Origin: Nonomuraea angiospora
GTDB taxonomy: Bacteria > Actinomycetota > Actinomycetes > Streptosporangiales > Streptosporangiaceae
Length of the DNA: 64,000 bases
Reading direction: 5' to 3'
Assembly (NCBI RefSeq): GCF_014873145.1
Contig: NZ_JADBEK010000001.1
Location: forward strand, 4,340,001 to 4,404,000
Shown here: piece by piece, positions 8,703 through 18,202 of the stretch
How positions within the stretch are numbered: the stretch's first letter is position 1
How the letters are laid out: each line of letters begins with the position of its first letter
Position numbers and translations under genes: made by a program
Notes under the pieces: generated by a model
What the model was told of the DNA's origin: nothing
The model's input: the letters and a program-made list of their open reading frames with translations, nothing else
Database searches by the model: none

Positions 8703-9133
8703 CGCGCACCCCTGGGGCGCCTGCACGGCGGGCAAGCGCCCCGACCCTCGCCGCCCACCCCACACCGCGCCCGCGAGCGTCCCGCACACCGTCACCCCCG
8801 CACACCCGCACCGCCACCCAGCGCCGGCGCGGCGAACAGCCGGACGGCGGCACGCGCCCCGCACCGCGCCTGCAAGCGCCTCGCGCACCGTCACCCCCGA
8901 AGGACCCGCACACCCGCACCTCCCGCACGCCCACTCGGCGCCGGTGCGGCGAGCGGCAGGACGGCGGCAATCGGCGCAACGCGCATGGACGCTCAGGGGG
9001 CAGACGGGCACAGCGCAAGCAGGCGGCGGAGGGAGCGCGGCGCAAGCGGGCGGCGACGGAGGAGCGGAGGGCGCGGCGCAAGCGGGCAGCGGCGGAGCGG
9101 CGGGCGGGGTGGCGGCGGGTGGGGGCATGGGGG
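8703..9133. other. Convergent intergenic region without a supported gene
   Basis: These 431 bases separate the end of the regulator gene from the end of the second DapA-like gene. They are very G/C-rich and repetitive: an imperfect duplication at 8763-8969, then three copies of GCGCAAGC starting at 9013, 9040 and 9076. Open frames here translate to low-complexity Ala/Gly/Arg sequence and have no ribosome binding site. The region probably holds the ends of both transcripts, but I see no classic hairpin with a U-tract. Confidence 0.6.
8763..8969. repeat. Imperfect tandem duplication of about 100 bp
   Basis: Two head-to-tail units, about 8763-8861 and 8862-8969. Both begin CACCGCGCC and go through CACCGTCACCCCCG and CCCGCACC. 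They end with a GCGCCGG(C/T)GCGGCGA block followed by GGACGGCGGCA. The copies differ by scattered substitutions and a short insertion in the second unit. The repeat sits between two convergent genes. Confidence 0.6.
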
Positions 9134-10189
9134 TCAGGAGAGCCAGCGGTCGAGCCCCGCCGAGACGAAGTCGTCGTCCCGGAGCCATGGATACGCGCCC
9201 CAGATCCGATCGATCTCCGCGAGCTGCCCCGGCGAAAGCTCCTCCGCCGGGTCCAGGCACCACCGCCCCGCCAGCAGCCCCTGCCGCCGCAGCACCTCGT
9301 GTATGCCCGGGATGCACCCGTGAAACCCGTTGGCCGAGTCGAAGATGGCCGCGTTGGCGTCCGTCAGGTGCCCGTCCAGCGTGAGCAGCCGCCGTACCAC
9401 CGCGTCGTCCCCGCCCCGCGCGAGCTTGGCCTCCTCCAGCAGTTCCACGGCCCGCCGCACCCACACGGCCCATTGCCCGAGCAGCCCGCCGACGAACTCG
9501 ACCTCCACCTCGCGCCCGTCCACGACCACCCGGTGCGAGGTGATGAGGTCGGCCAGGATGTGGTCGTCGTTGCCCGTGTAGAGCGCCACCTCCCCGGCCC
9601 GCCCCGCCCGTACGACGCCGTGCAGCACGTCCAGCGTGCGATAGCGGTCGAAGGGCGCGACCTTGATGCCGACGACGGACTCCACGGCGGCCAGCCGCGT
9701 CCAGAAGTCGCGGGACAGGGTGCGCCCGCCCACCGCGGGCTGCAGGTAGAAGCCGATCACCGGCAGCACCTCGCCCACGGCCCTGGCCCGCTCGATGAGG
9801 GCGTTCTCGTCGAGCTCCCGGTAGGGGCTCAGCAGCACCATGTGGTACCCGAGGGACCTGGCCAGCTCCGCCTCGGCCACCGCCTGGGCGGTGGGGCCGG
9901 TCGCCCCGGCCACCAGCACCACCTCGCGCTCGACCTCCCTGGCGGTGCGGGCCGCCAGTTCGAGCACGGGCGGCAGCAGGCCGGTGCCGTGGATGGCGAA
10001 CTGCGTCGTGTGCACGCCCACCGCCAGCCCGCCCGCGCCCGCCTCGACGTAGTAGCGGGTCAGCGCCCGCTGGCGGCGCTCGTCCAGCTTCCTGTCCTCG
10101 GTGAGGGCGAGCGGGTGCGCCGGGATCACCAGGCCGCGCCTGAACAGGTCGCGAACGGACGTCTGCGCCTGTGGAGCCGTGCTGAGCAC
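9134..10189 (-). CDS. DapA-family aldolase, second paralogue of the cluster
   Basis: 351 residues from GTG 10189, chosen because AAGGGGG lies 7 bases upstream; the open frame extends to 10255 but would overlap the epimerase gene. The Schiff-base lysine is Lys176 in VVGIKVAPF and the tyrosine motif is FYLQP (Tyr148), close to the family's YNxP. It is longer than usual, with a C-terminal extension of about 50 residues. Sequence and length differ clearly from the 2310-3191 paralogue, so the two probably act on different intermediates. It follows the epimerase gene by 49 bases and is likely co-transcribed with it. Confidence 0.8.
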   Translation of the reverse strand: MLSTAPQAQTSVRDLFRRGLVIPAHPLALTEDRKLDERRQRALTRYYVEAGAGGLAVGVHTTQFAIHGTGLLPPVLELAARTAREVEREVVLVAGATGPTAQAVAEAELARSLGYHMVLLSPYRELDENALIERARAVGEVLPVIGFYLQPAVGGRTLSRDFWTRLAAVESVVGIKVAPFDRYRTLDVLHGVVRAGRAGEVALYTGNDDHILADLITSHRVVVDGREVEVEFVGGLLGQWAVWVRRAVELLEEAKLARGGDDAVVRRLLTLDGHLTDANAAIFDSANGFHGCIPGIHEVLRRQGLLAGRWCLDPAEELSPGQLAEIDRIWGAYPWLRDDDFVSAGLDRWLS

Positions 10190-10238
10190 GTGAGGTCCCC
10201 CTTGGTCGTCGATGTGGCGTCGAGAGTGCCGGAACCGG

Positions 10239-11246
10239 TCAGAAGCGGCCGTCACGGCGTTCGAACTTGGTGGGTTTGCCGAGCAGCGGCCCGCCGTCGG
10301 CCACCCAGCGCGCCGTGTGCTCGATGAGCTCGGCGGGCGTGAGCTCGGGGTAGCCGAACAGGCGGTGGCAGCGCCCCGCGTTCGACAGCAGCGCGGTCGG
10401 CGCCTCCTCCCCGGTGAACACCGGCTCCTTGCCCAGCGCCGCGCCGAGGTCCAGGGCGATCTGCCGCACGGAGAGCAGCTCGGGCCCGGTCACGTTGAGG
10501 ATGTACGGCGGCGCGGAGGCCAGGGCCAGCGACCGGAGCGTGACCTCGTTCGCGTAGCCCTGCCAGACCACGTTCACCTGGCCCGTCGACAGGTCGACGG
10601 GGTCCCCGGCCAGGACCTTCTGCGCCAGGTCGATGAGCACTCCGTAGCGCAGCTCGACCGCGTAGTTGAGGCGGACGAGCGACAGCGGCGTGCCGTACGT
10701 CTCGGAGAAGTGCGTCAGCACCCGCTCGCGTCCCAGGCAGCTCATGGCGTAGTCGCCCACGGGTCCCGTCGGGGAGTCCTCCGTGCTGCCGCCACTGGTG
10801 ACGGGGACGAGCGGGTAGACGTTGCCGGTGGACAGGGCGGCGATCCTGCTGTGGCGGAAGCGGTCGGCGACCCTCCCGGGCAGGTAGGCGTTGGTGAACC
10901 AGGTGGCGTGCTCGCGCCCCTGGGTGCCGAACTTGGCGCCGACCAGGAAGACCACGTTCGGCGCGTCGGGCAGGTCGCGCAGCGCTCCCTCGTCGGCGAC
11001 GTCGGCGGACACCACCGTCGCGCCGTCCTCGGCCAGCGACTCGGCGAGCCCCGGCTCGGAGAAGCGCGAGACCGCGATGATCCGCCGGTCGCCGTTCGTG
11101 GCGTTGAGGGCCAGCCGTACCAGGCTCGGCCCCAGCTTGCCGCCGGCGCCCAGGATCAGGATGTCGCCGTCGAGCCCGCCGAGATCGTCCACCAGCCCGG
11201 CGCCGGGCCGGGCCAGGCGCTCCTCGAGTTCCGCTGTCGTGCGCAC
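10239..11246 (-). CDS. NAD-dependent epimerase/dehydratase (extended SDR)
   Basis: 335 residues from GTG 11246, supported by GGAGGAG ending 8-9 bases before it. The ATG at 11270 lies against the operator and has no ribosome binding site. A Rossmann nucleotide-binding motif ILGAGGKLG is followed by a typical extended-SDR body. At the catalytic tyrosine the sequence is YAMSC, so the lysine of YxxxK is replaced by Cys; the activity may be altered or the alignment shifted. It is the first gene after the operator at 11274-11285 and runs into the DapA-like gene. Role inferred: epimerisation, reduction or dehydration of the imported compound. Confidence 0.75.
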   Translation of the reverse strand: MRTTAELEERLARPGAGLVDDLGGLDGDILILGAGGKLGPSLVRLALNATNGDRRIIAVSRFSEPGLAESLAEDGATVVSADVADEGALRDLPDAPNVVFLVGAKFGTQGREHATWFTNAYLPGRVADRFRHSRIAALSTGNVYPLVPVTSGGSTEDSPTGPVGDYAMSCLGRERVLTHFSETYGTPLSLVRLNYAVELRYGVLIDLAQKVLAGDPVDLSTGQVNVVWQGYANEVTLRSLALASAPPYILNVTGPELLSVRQIALDLGAALGKEPVFTGEEAPTALLSNAGRCHRLFGYPELTPAELIEHTARWVADGGPLLGKPTKFERRDGRF

Positions 11247-11273
11247 GCGGGTATCTCCTCCGTCTGTCATTTA

Positions 11274-11311
11274 CGGTCCAGACCGTAACTGTCACAGACT
11301 TCGGCTGTCAA
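11274..11311 (-). promoter_or_regulatory. Promoter with CGGTC-CA-GACCG operator before the epimerase
   Basis: The palindrome extends to TTACGGTC-CA-GACCGTAA (11271-11288), the best-matched of the three copies. A TTGACA -35 (11306-11311) and a TACGGT -10 (11282-11287) are 18 bases apart, so the palindrome overlaps the -10 and the start site. This is strong support for a repressor site shared with 6223 and 7462. Confidence 0.7.
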
Positions 11312-11329
11312 CGGGTGAGCACAACTGGG

Positions 11330-12214
11330 TCAGGCGACCTCACGGGCTGTGACCAGCACGTCGAGGATCGCCCTGGTCTGCTCCCAGGGCACCGGGCTGG
11401 GCGCTCCGCGCACCATGGAGAGGAACGCGTCGATCGTCCCCTCGTACCCGAGCCCCTTGACCGGGTCGTCGCCGCTCTCGATCACGATCGACTCGGAGCC
11501 GTCGCGCCTGTGCACGGTGACGGTGTAGGCCTCGCCCTCGGAGACGCCGAGGATCTCCACCGTCCCCGTGACGCCGCTCCCCCACCGCAGCGCCATCACG
11601 CCGGTGTCCTCGGAGCGCAGGCCCTGGTAGTGCCGCTTGGCCCCGGCGGCGCCCACCAGCCGCACGTCCGGCCCCAGCAGGGCGACCAGCAGCTCGACGC
11701 CGTGGATGCCCATGGTCACCATGGTCCCGCCGCCCTCGCCGGGCGTGTCCTGCCAGGCGTTGTAGCCGTCGGCCCACAACCCCACGTCATGCCGTACGGT
11801 GGCCCGCACGGCCAGCACCTCGCCGGGATCGACCCGGACCCCGGCGAACGCGGGGGCGAACCTCAGCACCGAGCTCGACAGCACCCGATCGCCGATCGCC
11901 AGCCGGTCGAGCGCGTCGAGCTGGGCCCGGCTGGCGGCGGCCGGCTTGTTCACGAAACAGGGCGCGCTGGTCTCCAGGACCCGTGCCAGCGCCTCGGGCA
12001 CCTGCGGGCCGGGCACGGTCAGCACCACGCCGTCGGGCCCGGTGGCCAGCGCCTCGCCGAGGCTGCCGGCCACCTTCGCGGCCGGGTGCTCGCCGGTGAA
12101 GCGCCGCAGCCGCTCGGGGTCCTGCTCCCACACCACCAGCTCCGCGTGGCGGGCCAGGGTGCGGGCGTCGGTGTACGGATGGCTGGTGGCCAGCCCGGCG
12201 AGGACAACACGCAC
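11330..12214 (-). CDS. Gfo/Idh/MocA-family NAD(P)-dependent oxidoreductase
   Basis: 294 residues, slightly short for the family. The N-terminal Rossmann part begins VVLAGLATSHP. The EKP motif that holds the catalytic lysine reads CFVNKPAAA, and a histidine follows in VTMGIHGVELL. These enzymes oxidise a sugar or cyclitol hydroxyl to a ketone, or the reverse, in the cytoplasm. GGGAG lies 8 bases before the GTG. It follows HyuB by 12 bases, so the order HyuA-HyuB-oxidoreductase is probably one operon. With the DegT aminotransferase it could form an oxidation/transamination pair. Confidence 0.82.
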   Translation of the reverse strand: MRVVLAGLATSHPYTDARTLARHAELVVWEQDPERLRRFTGEHPAAKVAGSLGEALATGPDGVVLTVPGPQVPEALARVLETSAPCFVNKPAAASRAQLDALDRLAIGDRVLSSSVLRFAPAFAGVRVDPGEVLAVRATVRHDVGLWADGYNAWQDTPGEGGGTMVTMGIHGVELLVALLGPDVRLVGAAGAKRHYQGLRSEDTGVMALRWGSGVTGTVEILGVSEGEAYTVTVHRRDGSESIVIESGDDPVKGLGYEGTIDAFLSMVRGAPSPVPWEQTRAILDVLVTAREVA

Positions 12215-12226
12215 GACGGTATCTCC

Positions 12227-14035
12227 CTAAAGCTCGTCCACCTCGGCGTACGCGCGTCCGCCCGACAGCTTCGCGTACCCGGGCCCACGGTCGAAGAAGC
12301 GGCCGCCCGGAGGGCGCAGGCGGGCGCGGAGCTCGGCGGTCCCCTGCTCGTCGATGCGGTCGCCGTCGAGCACCACGCCGTAGTCGCCCAGCGCGCCCGC
12401 GATCGACACCTTCCCGTCCCGCACGTCGGCGGCCACCGCCCGGGGGTCGCGGTCGTACGGGGACCCCCAGCCTCCGCCCCCGGTCGTACGGATGCGGATC
12501 AGCTCACCGGCCTGCACCGGATGGTCGTCGACCAGCCCCTCCATCTCCTTGCCCGCGATCTCCACCCGGAACGGCCGCCCCGCGAGGCCGCCGTTGACGC
12601 CCCAGCAGGACAGGATCGAGCGGTCGGCGATCGACATGTAGGAGGCGTCCCTGAGCATCCTGATGTGCTTGTCGTAGCCCAGCCCGCCCCTGAACATGCC
12701 GGGCCCGCCGGAGTCGCAGGCCAGCGCCAGCCGCTCCACCCGGAACGGCCAGCGCGCCTCGGCGAACTCCACCGGGATGTTGCGCGAGTCGGGCACCACG
12801 TGGATGGTGTCCTCGCCGTCGGCGTACCAGCGCCCGCCGGAGCCGCCGCCCAGGACCTCGCGCATCAGGTACGGCTGGTCGTCGGCGTCCGTGCCGTAGA
12901 CGCCGGTGTAGCGGATGGTCTCCTGGTCGGCGGGCATGCGGCCGCCGGTGGCCTTGGCCAGCACGCCGGCGAGCACGCCGAGCAGGCGCAGGATGACGAA
13001 CGTGCGGGCGTTCGTGGGGGCCGGGAAGACCGGGGTGAGCAGGGTGCCCTTCTCCGGGAAGATCATCTTGATGAGGGGCACGACGCCCTCGTTGACGTCC
13101 AGCTCGGCCATCCGCTCCGGCGTGTCGGCCAGGTTGCGCAGCACCGGGGCCAGCCACTTCTTCAGGAAGACGCCGTCGGCGTAGTCGCCCGCGTGGTTGA
13201 TCGGCCCCTTGGCCTGCGGCGACGTGCCGGTGAAGTCGATCGTGAGCGGTGAGTCGGCCGCGTGGTCGACCGTCAAAGTGATCCGCTGGGCGTGCAGGCG
13301 GGGCTCGTCCACGCCGTCGTGCTCGGCGTAGTCCTCCCACACGTACGTCCCCTCGGGGATCTTGGCCAGCAGCTCCCTGCGGAACGTCTCGGTGGTCTTG
13401 GAGATGATCGCGTCGAAGCACTCCTCGACGGCCTGCCTGCCGTACCGGTCGAACAGCTCACCCAGCCGCCGCGCTCCCATCAGGCAGGCCGAGCACTCGG
13501 CGTCGAGGTCGCCGGCCAGCGAGTCGGGCATGCGGGAGTTGCGGGTCATGATGCGCAGCGCGGCCTCGTTCGGCACGCCCTGGTCCCACAGCTTGATCGG
13601 CGGCACCATCAGGCCCTCCTCGAACACCGACCTGGCGTGGGAGGGCATGGAGCCGGGCACGGACCCGCCGATGTCGTCGTGGTGGCCGAACGCCTGCACG
13701 AACGCCACGACGGCGCCCTCGTGGAAGACGGGCACGGTCACGCACAGGTCGGGCAGGTGGCCGATGCCTCCCTCGGAGAGGTAGACGTCGTTGTGGAAGT
13801 ACACGTCGCCGGGCTTCATCGTCTCGACCGGGAAGTCGCGCACCACGGGCTGGACGAGCGCGCTGTAGGAGCGGCCGGTGAGCTTGCGCAGCCGTACGTC
13901 GTGGATGCCCGCGCGGAAGTCGTGCGCGTCGCGGATCATCGGCGAGCGGGCCGTACGGGCGATGGCCGTCTCGACCTCCTTCTCGACGGACGCCAGCGTG
14001 CCCTCGACGATCTCCACCAAGATGGGATCAGTCAC
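12227..14035 (-). CDS. hyuB: Hydantoinase B / N-methylhydantoinase beta-type subunit
   Basis: 602 residues from GTG 14035, supported by GGAGG 7 bases upstream; it overlaps the end of hyuA by 8 bases. The sequence carries family stretches such as GDVYFHNDVY, LPDLCVTVPVF, and near the C-terminus IRTTGGGGWGSP. HyuB-type proteins (PF02538) work with HyuA as ATP-dependent cyclic-amide hydrolases (N-methylhydantoin, 5-oxoproline) or as acetone-carboxylase-like enzymes. The pair here points to ring opening or carboxylation of the compound handled by this locus, but the substrate is not predictable. Confidence 0.88.
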   Translation of the reverse strand: MTDPILVEIVEGTLASVEKEVETAIARTARSPMIRDAHDFRAGIHDVRLRKLTGRSYSALVQPVVRDFPVETMKPGDVYFHNDVYLSEGGIGHLPDLCVTVPVFHEGAVVAFVQAFGHHDDIGGSVPGSMPSHARSVFEEGLMVPPIKLWDQGVPNEAALRIMTRNSRMPDSLAGDLDAECSACLMGARRLGELFDRYGRQAVEECFDAIISKTTETFRRELLAKIPEGTYVWEDYAEHDGVDEPRLHAQRITLTVDHAADSPLTIDFTGTSPQAKGPINHAGDYADGVFLKKWLAPVLRNLADTPERMAELDVNEGVVPLIKMIFPEKGTLLTPVFPAPTNARTFVILRLLGVLAGVLAKATGGRMPADQETIRYTGVYGTDADDQPYLMREVLGGGSGGRWYADGEDTIHVVPDSRNIPVEFAEARWPFRVERLALACDSGGPGMFRGGLGYDKHIRMLRDASYMSIADRSILSCWGVNGGLAGRPFRVEIAGKEMEGLVDDHPVQAGELIRIRTTGGGGWGSPYDRDPRAVAADVRDGKVSIAGALGDYGVVLDGDRIDEQGTAELRARLRPPGGRFFDRGPGYAKLSGGRAYAEVDEL

Positions 14036-16028
14036 GACGGACCTCCACATTTCCGTACTCGTCCACCTTCGCGGTGAAGCCTGGGTGGATCGGGATCGTC
14101 GAGCCGTACTCCTCGATCACGGCCGGCCCGGTGACCGTGGCGCCGGGGCCGAGGGCGGGGCGCTGGTGGATCGCGGTGTCGCGGGTCTCGTCGAAATGCA
14201 CGGGACGCACCGAGGTGGCGCCCGCGCCGGCCTTGTCCAGGCGGCGGATGGCCGGGCGGGTGATGGGGCCGATGCCGGAGACGCGCAGGTTCACCCATTC
14301 GACGCCGTGGCGGGGGTCGTCCCGGTACGCGTACCCGTACAGCTTCTCGTGGGCCGTGTGGAAGCGGTCGATCACCTCGGCCTGCCAGTCCTCGTCGATC
14401 TCGCCCGCCGGGGCCGGCACCCGCACCTCGTACGCCTGGCCGTAGTAGCGCAGGTCGGCGCTGCGCAGGTAGACGGGGTCGTCGAAGCCCTCGCGGTCGA
14501 GCGCCTCGCCCGCCTGATGCTCCAGGTCGTGGAAGATCTCGACGGCCTTGCCGAGCGAGAGGTCGCGGGTGACGTACGTACGGACGTAGTCGTTCTTGAC
14601 GTCCACCGTCAGCAGCCCGAACGCCGAGACGTTGCCGGGGTCTCGCGGGACGATCACGGCCGGCAGGCCGAGGATGTCGATCAGCCGGCACGCCAGCAGC
14701 GGCCCGGACCCGCCGAACGTCACCAGCGGGAAGTCCCGCACGTCCAGCCCGCGCTTGACGGTGAGCTGCCTGATCGCGTTGCTCTGGTTGAACGCGCTGA
14801 TCTCCAGGATGCCCGTCGCCGTGCGCTCGGGGGTGAGGCCGAGCTTGTCGGCCAGCGCCTCGATGCCGCCGCGCGCGGCGTCGGCGTCCAGCGGGATCTC
14901 GCCGCCGAGCAGGTGGGGCGGGATCCGGCCGAGGAACACGTGCGCGTCGGTGACCGTCACCTCCGTCCCGCCCCTGCCGTAGCAGATGGGGCCGGGGTCG
15001 GCGCCCGCCGACCTGGGGCCGACCTTGAGCGTGCCCTCGGGCGAGATCCACGCGATCGAGCCGCCGCCCGCGCCGACGGTGATGATGTCGATCATCGGGA
15101 TCTTGCACGGGTAGCGGCCCACGGAGCCCTCGGTGGTGATCGAGGGCTCGCCGTCGATCACCACGGCCACGTCGGTCGAGGTGCCGCCGCCGTCCAGCGT
15201 GATCACCGACGGGTGCCCCGCCGTGGAGGCGATGAGCGCCGCGCCGAGCGCGCCCGCCGCCGGGCCCGACAGGACGGTGCTGATCGGCTGGTTGACGACC
15301 TCGCGGGCCGACAGGATGCCGCCGTTGGACTTCATGACGGAGAACGGCTTGCCGAGCCGGTTGGACAGGCTCGCGATGTAGCCGCGCATGGCGGGCTTGA
15401 CGGCGGCGTCCACCAGCGTGGTGACCGAGCGCTCGTACTCGCGGTACTCCCGCAGCACGTCGCTCGACAGCGAGATCACCGCCTCCGGGTGCTCGCGCCA
15501 GAGCACCTCGCGCATGCGGCGCTCGTGCTCGGGGTTGGCGTAGGAGTGCAGGAAGCAGACGCCGATCGCGTTGATCCCCTTGGCCCGGAACCAGCGGGCC
15601 ACCTCCACGGCCTGCTCCTCCGAGAACGGCCGCACCTCCTGCCCCAGGTGGTCGAGCCGCCCCCCGACGGTCTTCACCAGGTGTACGGGAACGATCCTGG
15701 GCGGTTTGACCCAGAAGTAGGAGTTGCCGTAGCCGTCGGGCACGCTCTGCCTGGCGATCTCCAGGACGTACTCGAAGCCCTCGGTCGTGATGAACCCGAG
15801 GTTGGAGATCCGGTCCTCGAGCAGCTGGTTCGTGGCCACCGTGGTGCCGTGGACGATCGACCCGACGTCGATCGCGCCGAGCTTCTCAATGCCCGCGACG
15901 AACCCGTCCGCCGGGTTGGCGGGCGTCGAGGGGGTCTTGGTCGTGAGGATCTCACCGGTCTCCTCGTCCACCGCGACCACGTCGGTGAACGTTCCTCCGG
16001 TGTCCACTCCGATACGCACGCTACGCAT
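14028..16028 (-). CDS. hyuA: Hydantoinase A / 5-oxoprolinase-type ATPase subunit
   Basis: 666 residues. The N-terminal phosphate-binding motif of the ASKHA-like fold is GVDTGGTFTDVV (residues 7-18). A second glycine-rich motif, TLDGGGTSTDVAVV, lies in the middle, followed by VGAGGGSIAW. These match the hydantoinase/oxoprolinase family (PF05378 plus PF01968), which uses ATP to activate a cyclic amide or ketone for the HyuB partner. It is the first gene of the hyuA-hyuB-oxidoreductase operon, with GAGGAG just before its ATG. No CGGTC palindrome is visible upstream, so it may have its own control. Confidence 0.9.
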   Translation of the reverse strand: MRSVRIGVDTGGTFTDVVAVDEETGEILTTKTPSTPANPADGFVAGIEKLGAIDVGSIVHGTTVATNQLLEDRISNLGFITTEGFEYVLEIARQSVPDGYGNSYFWVKPPRIVPVHLVKTVGGRLDHLGQEVRPFSEEQAVEVARWFRAKGINAIGVCFLHSYANPEHERRMREVLWREHPEAVISLSSDVLREYREYERSVTTLVDAAVKPAMRGYIASLSNRLGKPFSVMKSNGGILSAREVVNQPISTVLSGPAAGALGAALIASTAGHPSVITLDGGGTSTDVAVVIDGEPSITTEGSVGRYPCKIPMIDIITVGAGGGSIAWISPEGTLKVGPRSAGADPGPICYGRGGTEVTVTDAHVFLGRIPPHLLGGEIPLDADAARGGIEALADKLGLTPERTATGILEISAFNQSNAIRQLTVKRGLDVRDFPLVTFGGSGPLLACRLIDILGLPAVIVPRDPGNVSAFGLLTVDVKNDYVRTYVTRDLSLGKAVEIFHDLEHQAGEALDREGFDDPVYLRSADLRYYGQAYEVRVPAPAGEIDEDWQAEVIDRFHTAHEKLYGYAYRDDPRHGVEWVNLRVSGIGPITRPAIRRLDKAGAGATSVRPVHFDETRDTAIHQRPALGPGATVTGPAVIEEYGSTIPIHPGFTAKVDEYGNVEVRRD

Positions 16029-16126
16029 GGCTCCTCAGCTCGGTGACCACTGTTCCTCCTGCGAACTCCAGAGGAGAAATGTCCCACGAGGTCATGGAAC
16101 AAGCCAAGCCACTAAGCTGGCCCCCC

Positions 16127-16823
<697 letters not shown>

Positions 16824-16852
<29 letters not shown>

Positions 16853-17228
16853 ACAGCCGCCGGTCCTCCTCCGGCAGGCCGGCCAGGAACTCCTCCTCCG
16901 CCACGCCCACGGCGCGGGTGGCCGCCTCCAGAACCTCGCGCCCGTGATCGGTCAGCTCCACCATGTTCTTGCGCCGGTCGGCGGGGTGCGGCCGGCGCCC
17001 GACCAGCTTCTTGCGCTCCAGGCCGTCCAGCAGCGCGACCATCGTCGTCCGGTCGATGCCCAGCCGCTGGGCGGCCTCCAGCTGGGAGAGCGGCTCCGGC
17101 GTGCGGAGCACCGACATGACCCCGAACTCCCGCCCGTCGATCTCGTACGGCTCCAGCGCCGGCCCCGTCAGCTCCGTCAGGCGCAGGTTGGCGTGCTTGA
17201 GCAGGTAACCGAGGCGACGTCGCGACAC
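16824..17228 (-). CDS. MarR-family transcriptional regulator
   Basis: 134 residues, the usual MarR size. The winged helix is visible as PLSQLEAAQRLGIDRTTMVAL (recognition helix) followed by GLERKKLVGRRPHPADRRKN (wing). The GTG at 17228 is preceded by GACAAT and a 6-base gap, which fits a leaderless transcript. Its 3' end overlaps the tail of thymidine kinase on the opposite strand. The ligand and targets are not evident; the next gene on this strand encodes an unknown protein 35 bases upstream. Confidence 0.85.
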
Positions 17229-17263
17229 GCCTCGATTGTCACACACCCCTAACGCCGGGCCGG

Positions 17264-18160
17264 CTATCCGGCGGCCAGCTCCTCCAGACGGTAGGGAAGG
17301 TAGGCCGAGTCGTCCACGAGCGCCGAGGCGCCCCGCCACCACCCGAACCACTCCCCGCTGCGCCACATCCAGTCCACGCGCTCGATGGCGGCCACCACGT
17401 CGCCGACCGTCTGCCACCGCTCGCCGAGCTGCTCCCGGGTGGCGCCGTGCCGCATCGCCCAGGCCCGCAGCACTCCCGCGGCGGCGGACGGGACCTCGCG
17501 GGCGTACGGGTCGGGGTCCTCTCCGGGCAGCCGGTGCGGCCCCAGCCCGGCCGCCACGCCCCAGCTCCACTGCGCCTCGGCGGGCCGGGAGTAACGCAGG
17601 GAGTGGAAGTCGAGGTTGGACCCGAGCTCGTCGTCGAGCCTGCGGGTGACGACCGCGTCGAGCCGCCCGCCGGCGTCGAAGTGGACGACCAGCCGCTGCC
17701 CCGGCTTCACCCCGGCCGGGAGCAGGAAGCGGTCCTCGGCGTGCCAGGAGTTGAGATCGACCTCGGCGACGGGCCGGCCCCAGAGCTGGTCGGCGGCGTC
17801 GTCGGAGATCCAGGCGGCCAGCATCTCCAGCGCGGTCAGATCGGTCCAGGGCTCGATCGCGACCGCCGTGCGCACCACCTCGTCGGGGGCCGGCAGCTTG
17901 CCGCCCCTGGACCGGCTCCACCACTCCTCGCCCAGCTCGCGGGTGCCCACGAGCAGCGCGGCGATGGCGGCCAGCTCGGCCGAGCGCCGGGTGAGCGAGG
18001 CCCCGAGCGCGAGCTCCAGCGTCCGCCCGGTCCGCTCGTCACCGAGCACCGGGCGCACGTCGGCGATCAGGGTCTCGGCTGTGGGGTGCTCGTCGCCCAG
18101 CAGGTTGCGAACGACACTCCTGGCTTCGGTCCGTGCGTCTTCCGCGTGTGCCTGCCGCAT
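17264..18160 (-). CDS. Conserved hypothetical protein
   Basis: 298 residues from ATG 18160 (GTG 18169 is possible). I do not recognise a family. It has no signal peptide or membrane segment. It is rich in Trp and acidic residues, with an aromatic C-terminal part (WMWRSGEWFGWWRGA) and a central GVKPGQRLVVHFDAGGRLD stretch. An N-terminal helical segment of about 90 residues precedes these. Codon use is like that of its neighbours. It may be co-transcribed with the MarR gene downstream. Confidence 0.6.
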   Translation of the reverse strand: MRQAHAEDARTEARSVVRNLLGDEHPTAETLIADVRPVLGDERTGRTLELALGASLTRRSAELAAIAALLVGTRELGEEWWSRSRGGKLPAPDEVVRTAVAIEPWTDLTALEMLAAWISDDAADQLWGRPVAEVDLNSWHAEDRFLLPAGVKPGQRLVVHFDAGGRLDAVVTRRLDDELGSNLDFHSLRYSRPAEAQWSWGVAAGLGPHRLPGEDPDPYAREVPSAAAGVLRAWAMRHGATREQLGERWQTVGDVVAAIERVDWMWRSGEWFGWWRGASALVDDSAYLPYRLEELAAG

Positions 18161-18202
18161 ACCAGCCACGCTACGCCTGGAGATCCTTTTCCGCGAGAGC
18201 CC

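Noticed and set aside
8944..9384. Plus-strand coding frame of 146 residues
   Set aside because: It is low-complexity Ala/Gly/Arg sequence, has no ribosome site, and overlaps the DapA-like gene on the other strand.
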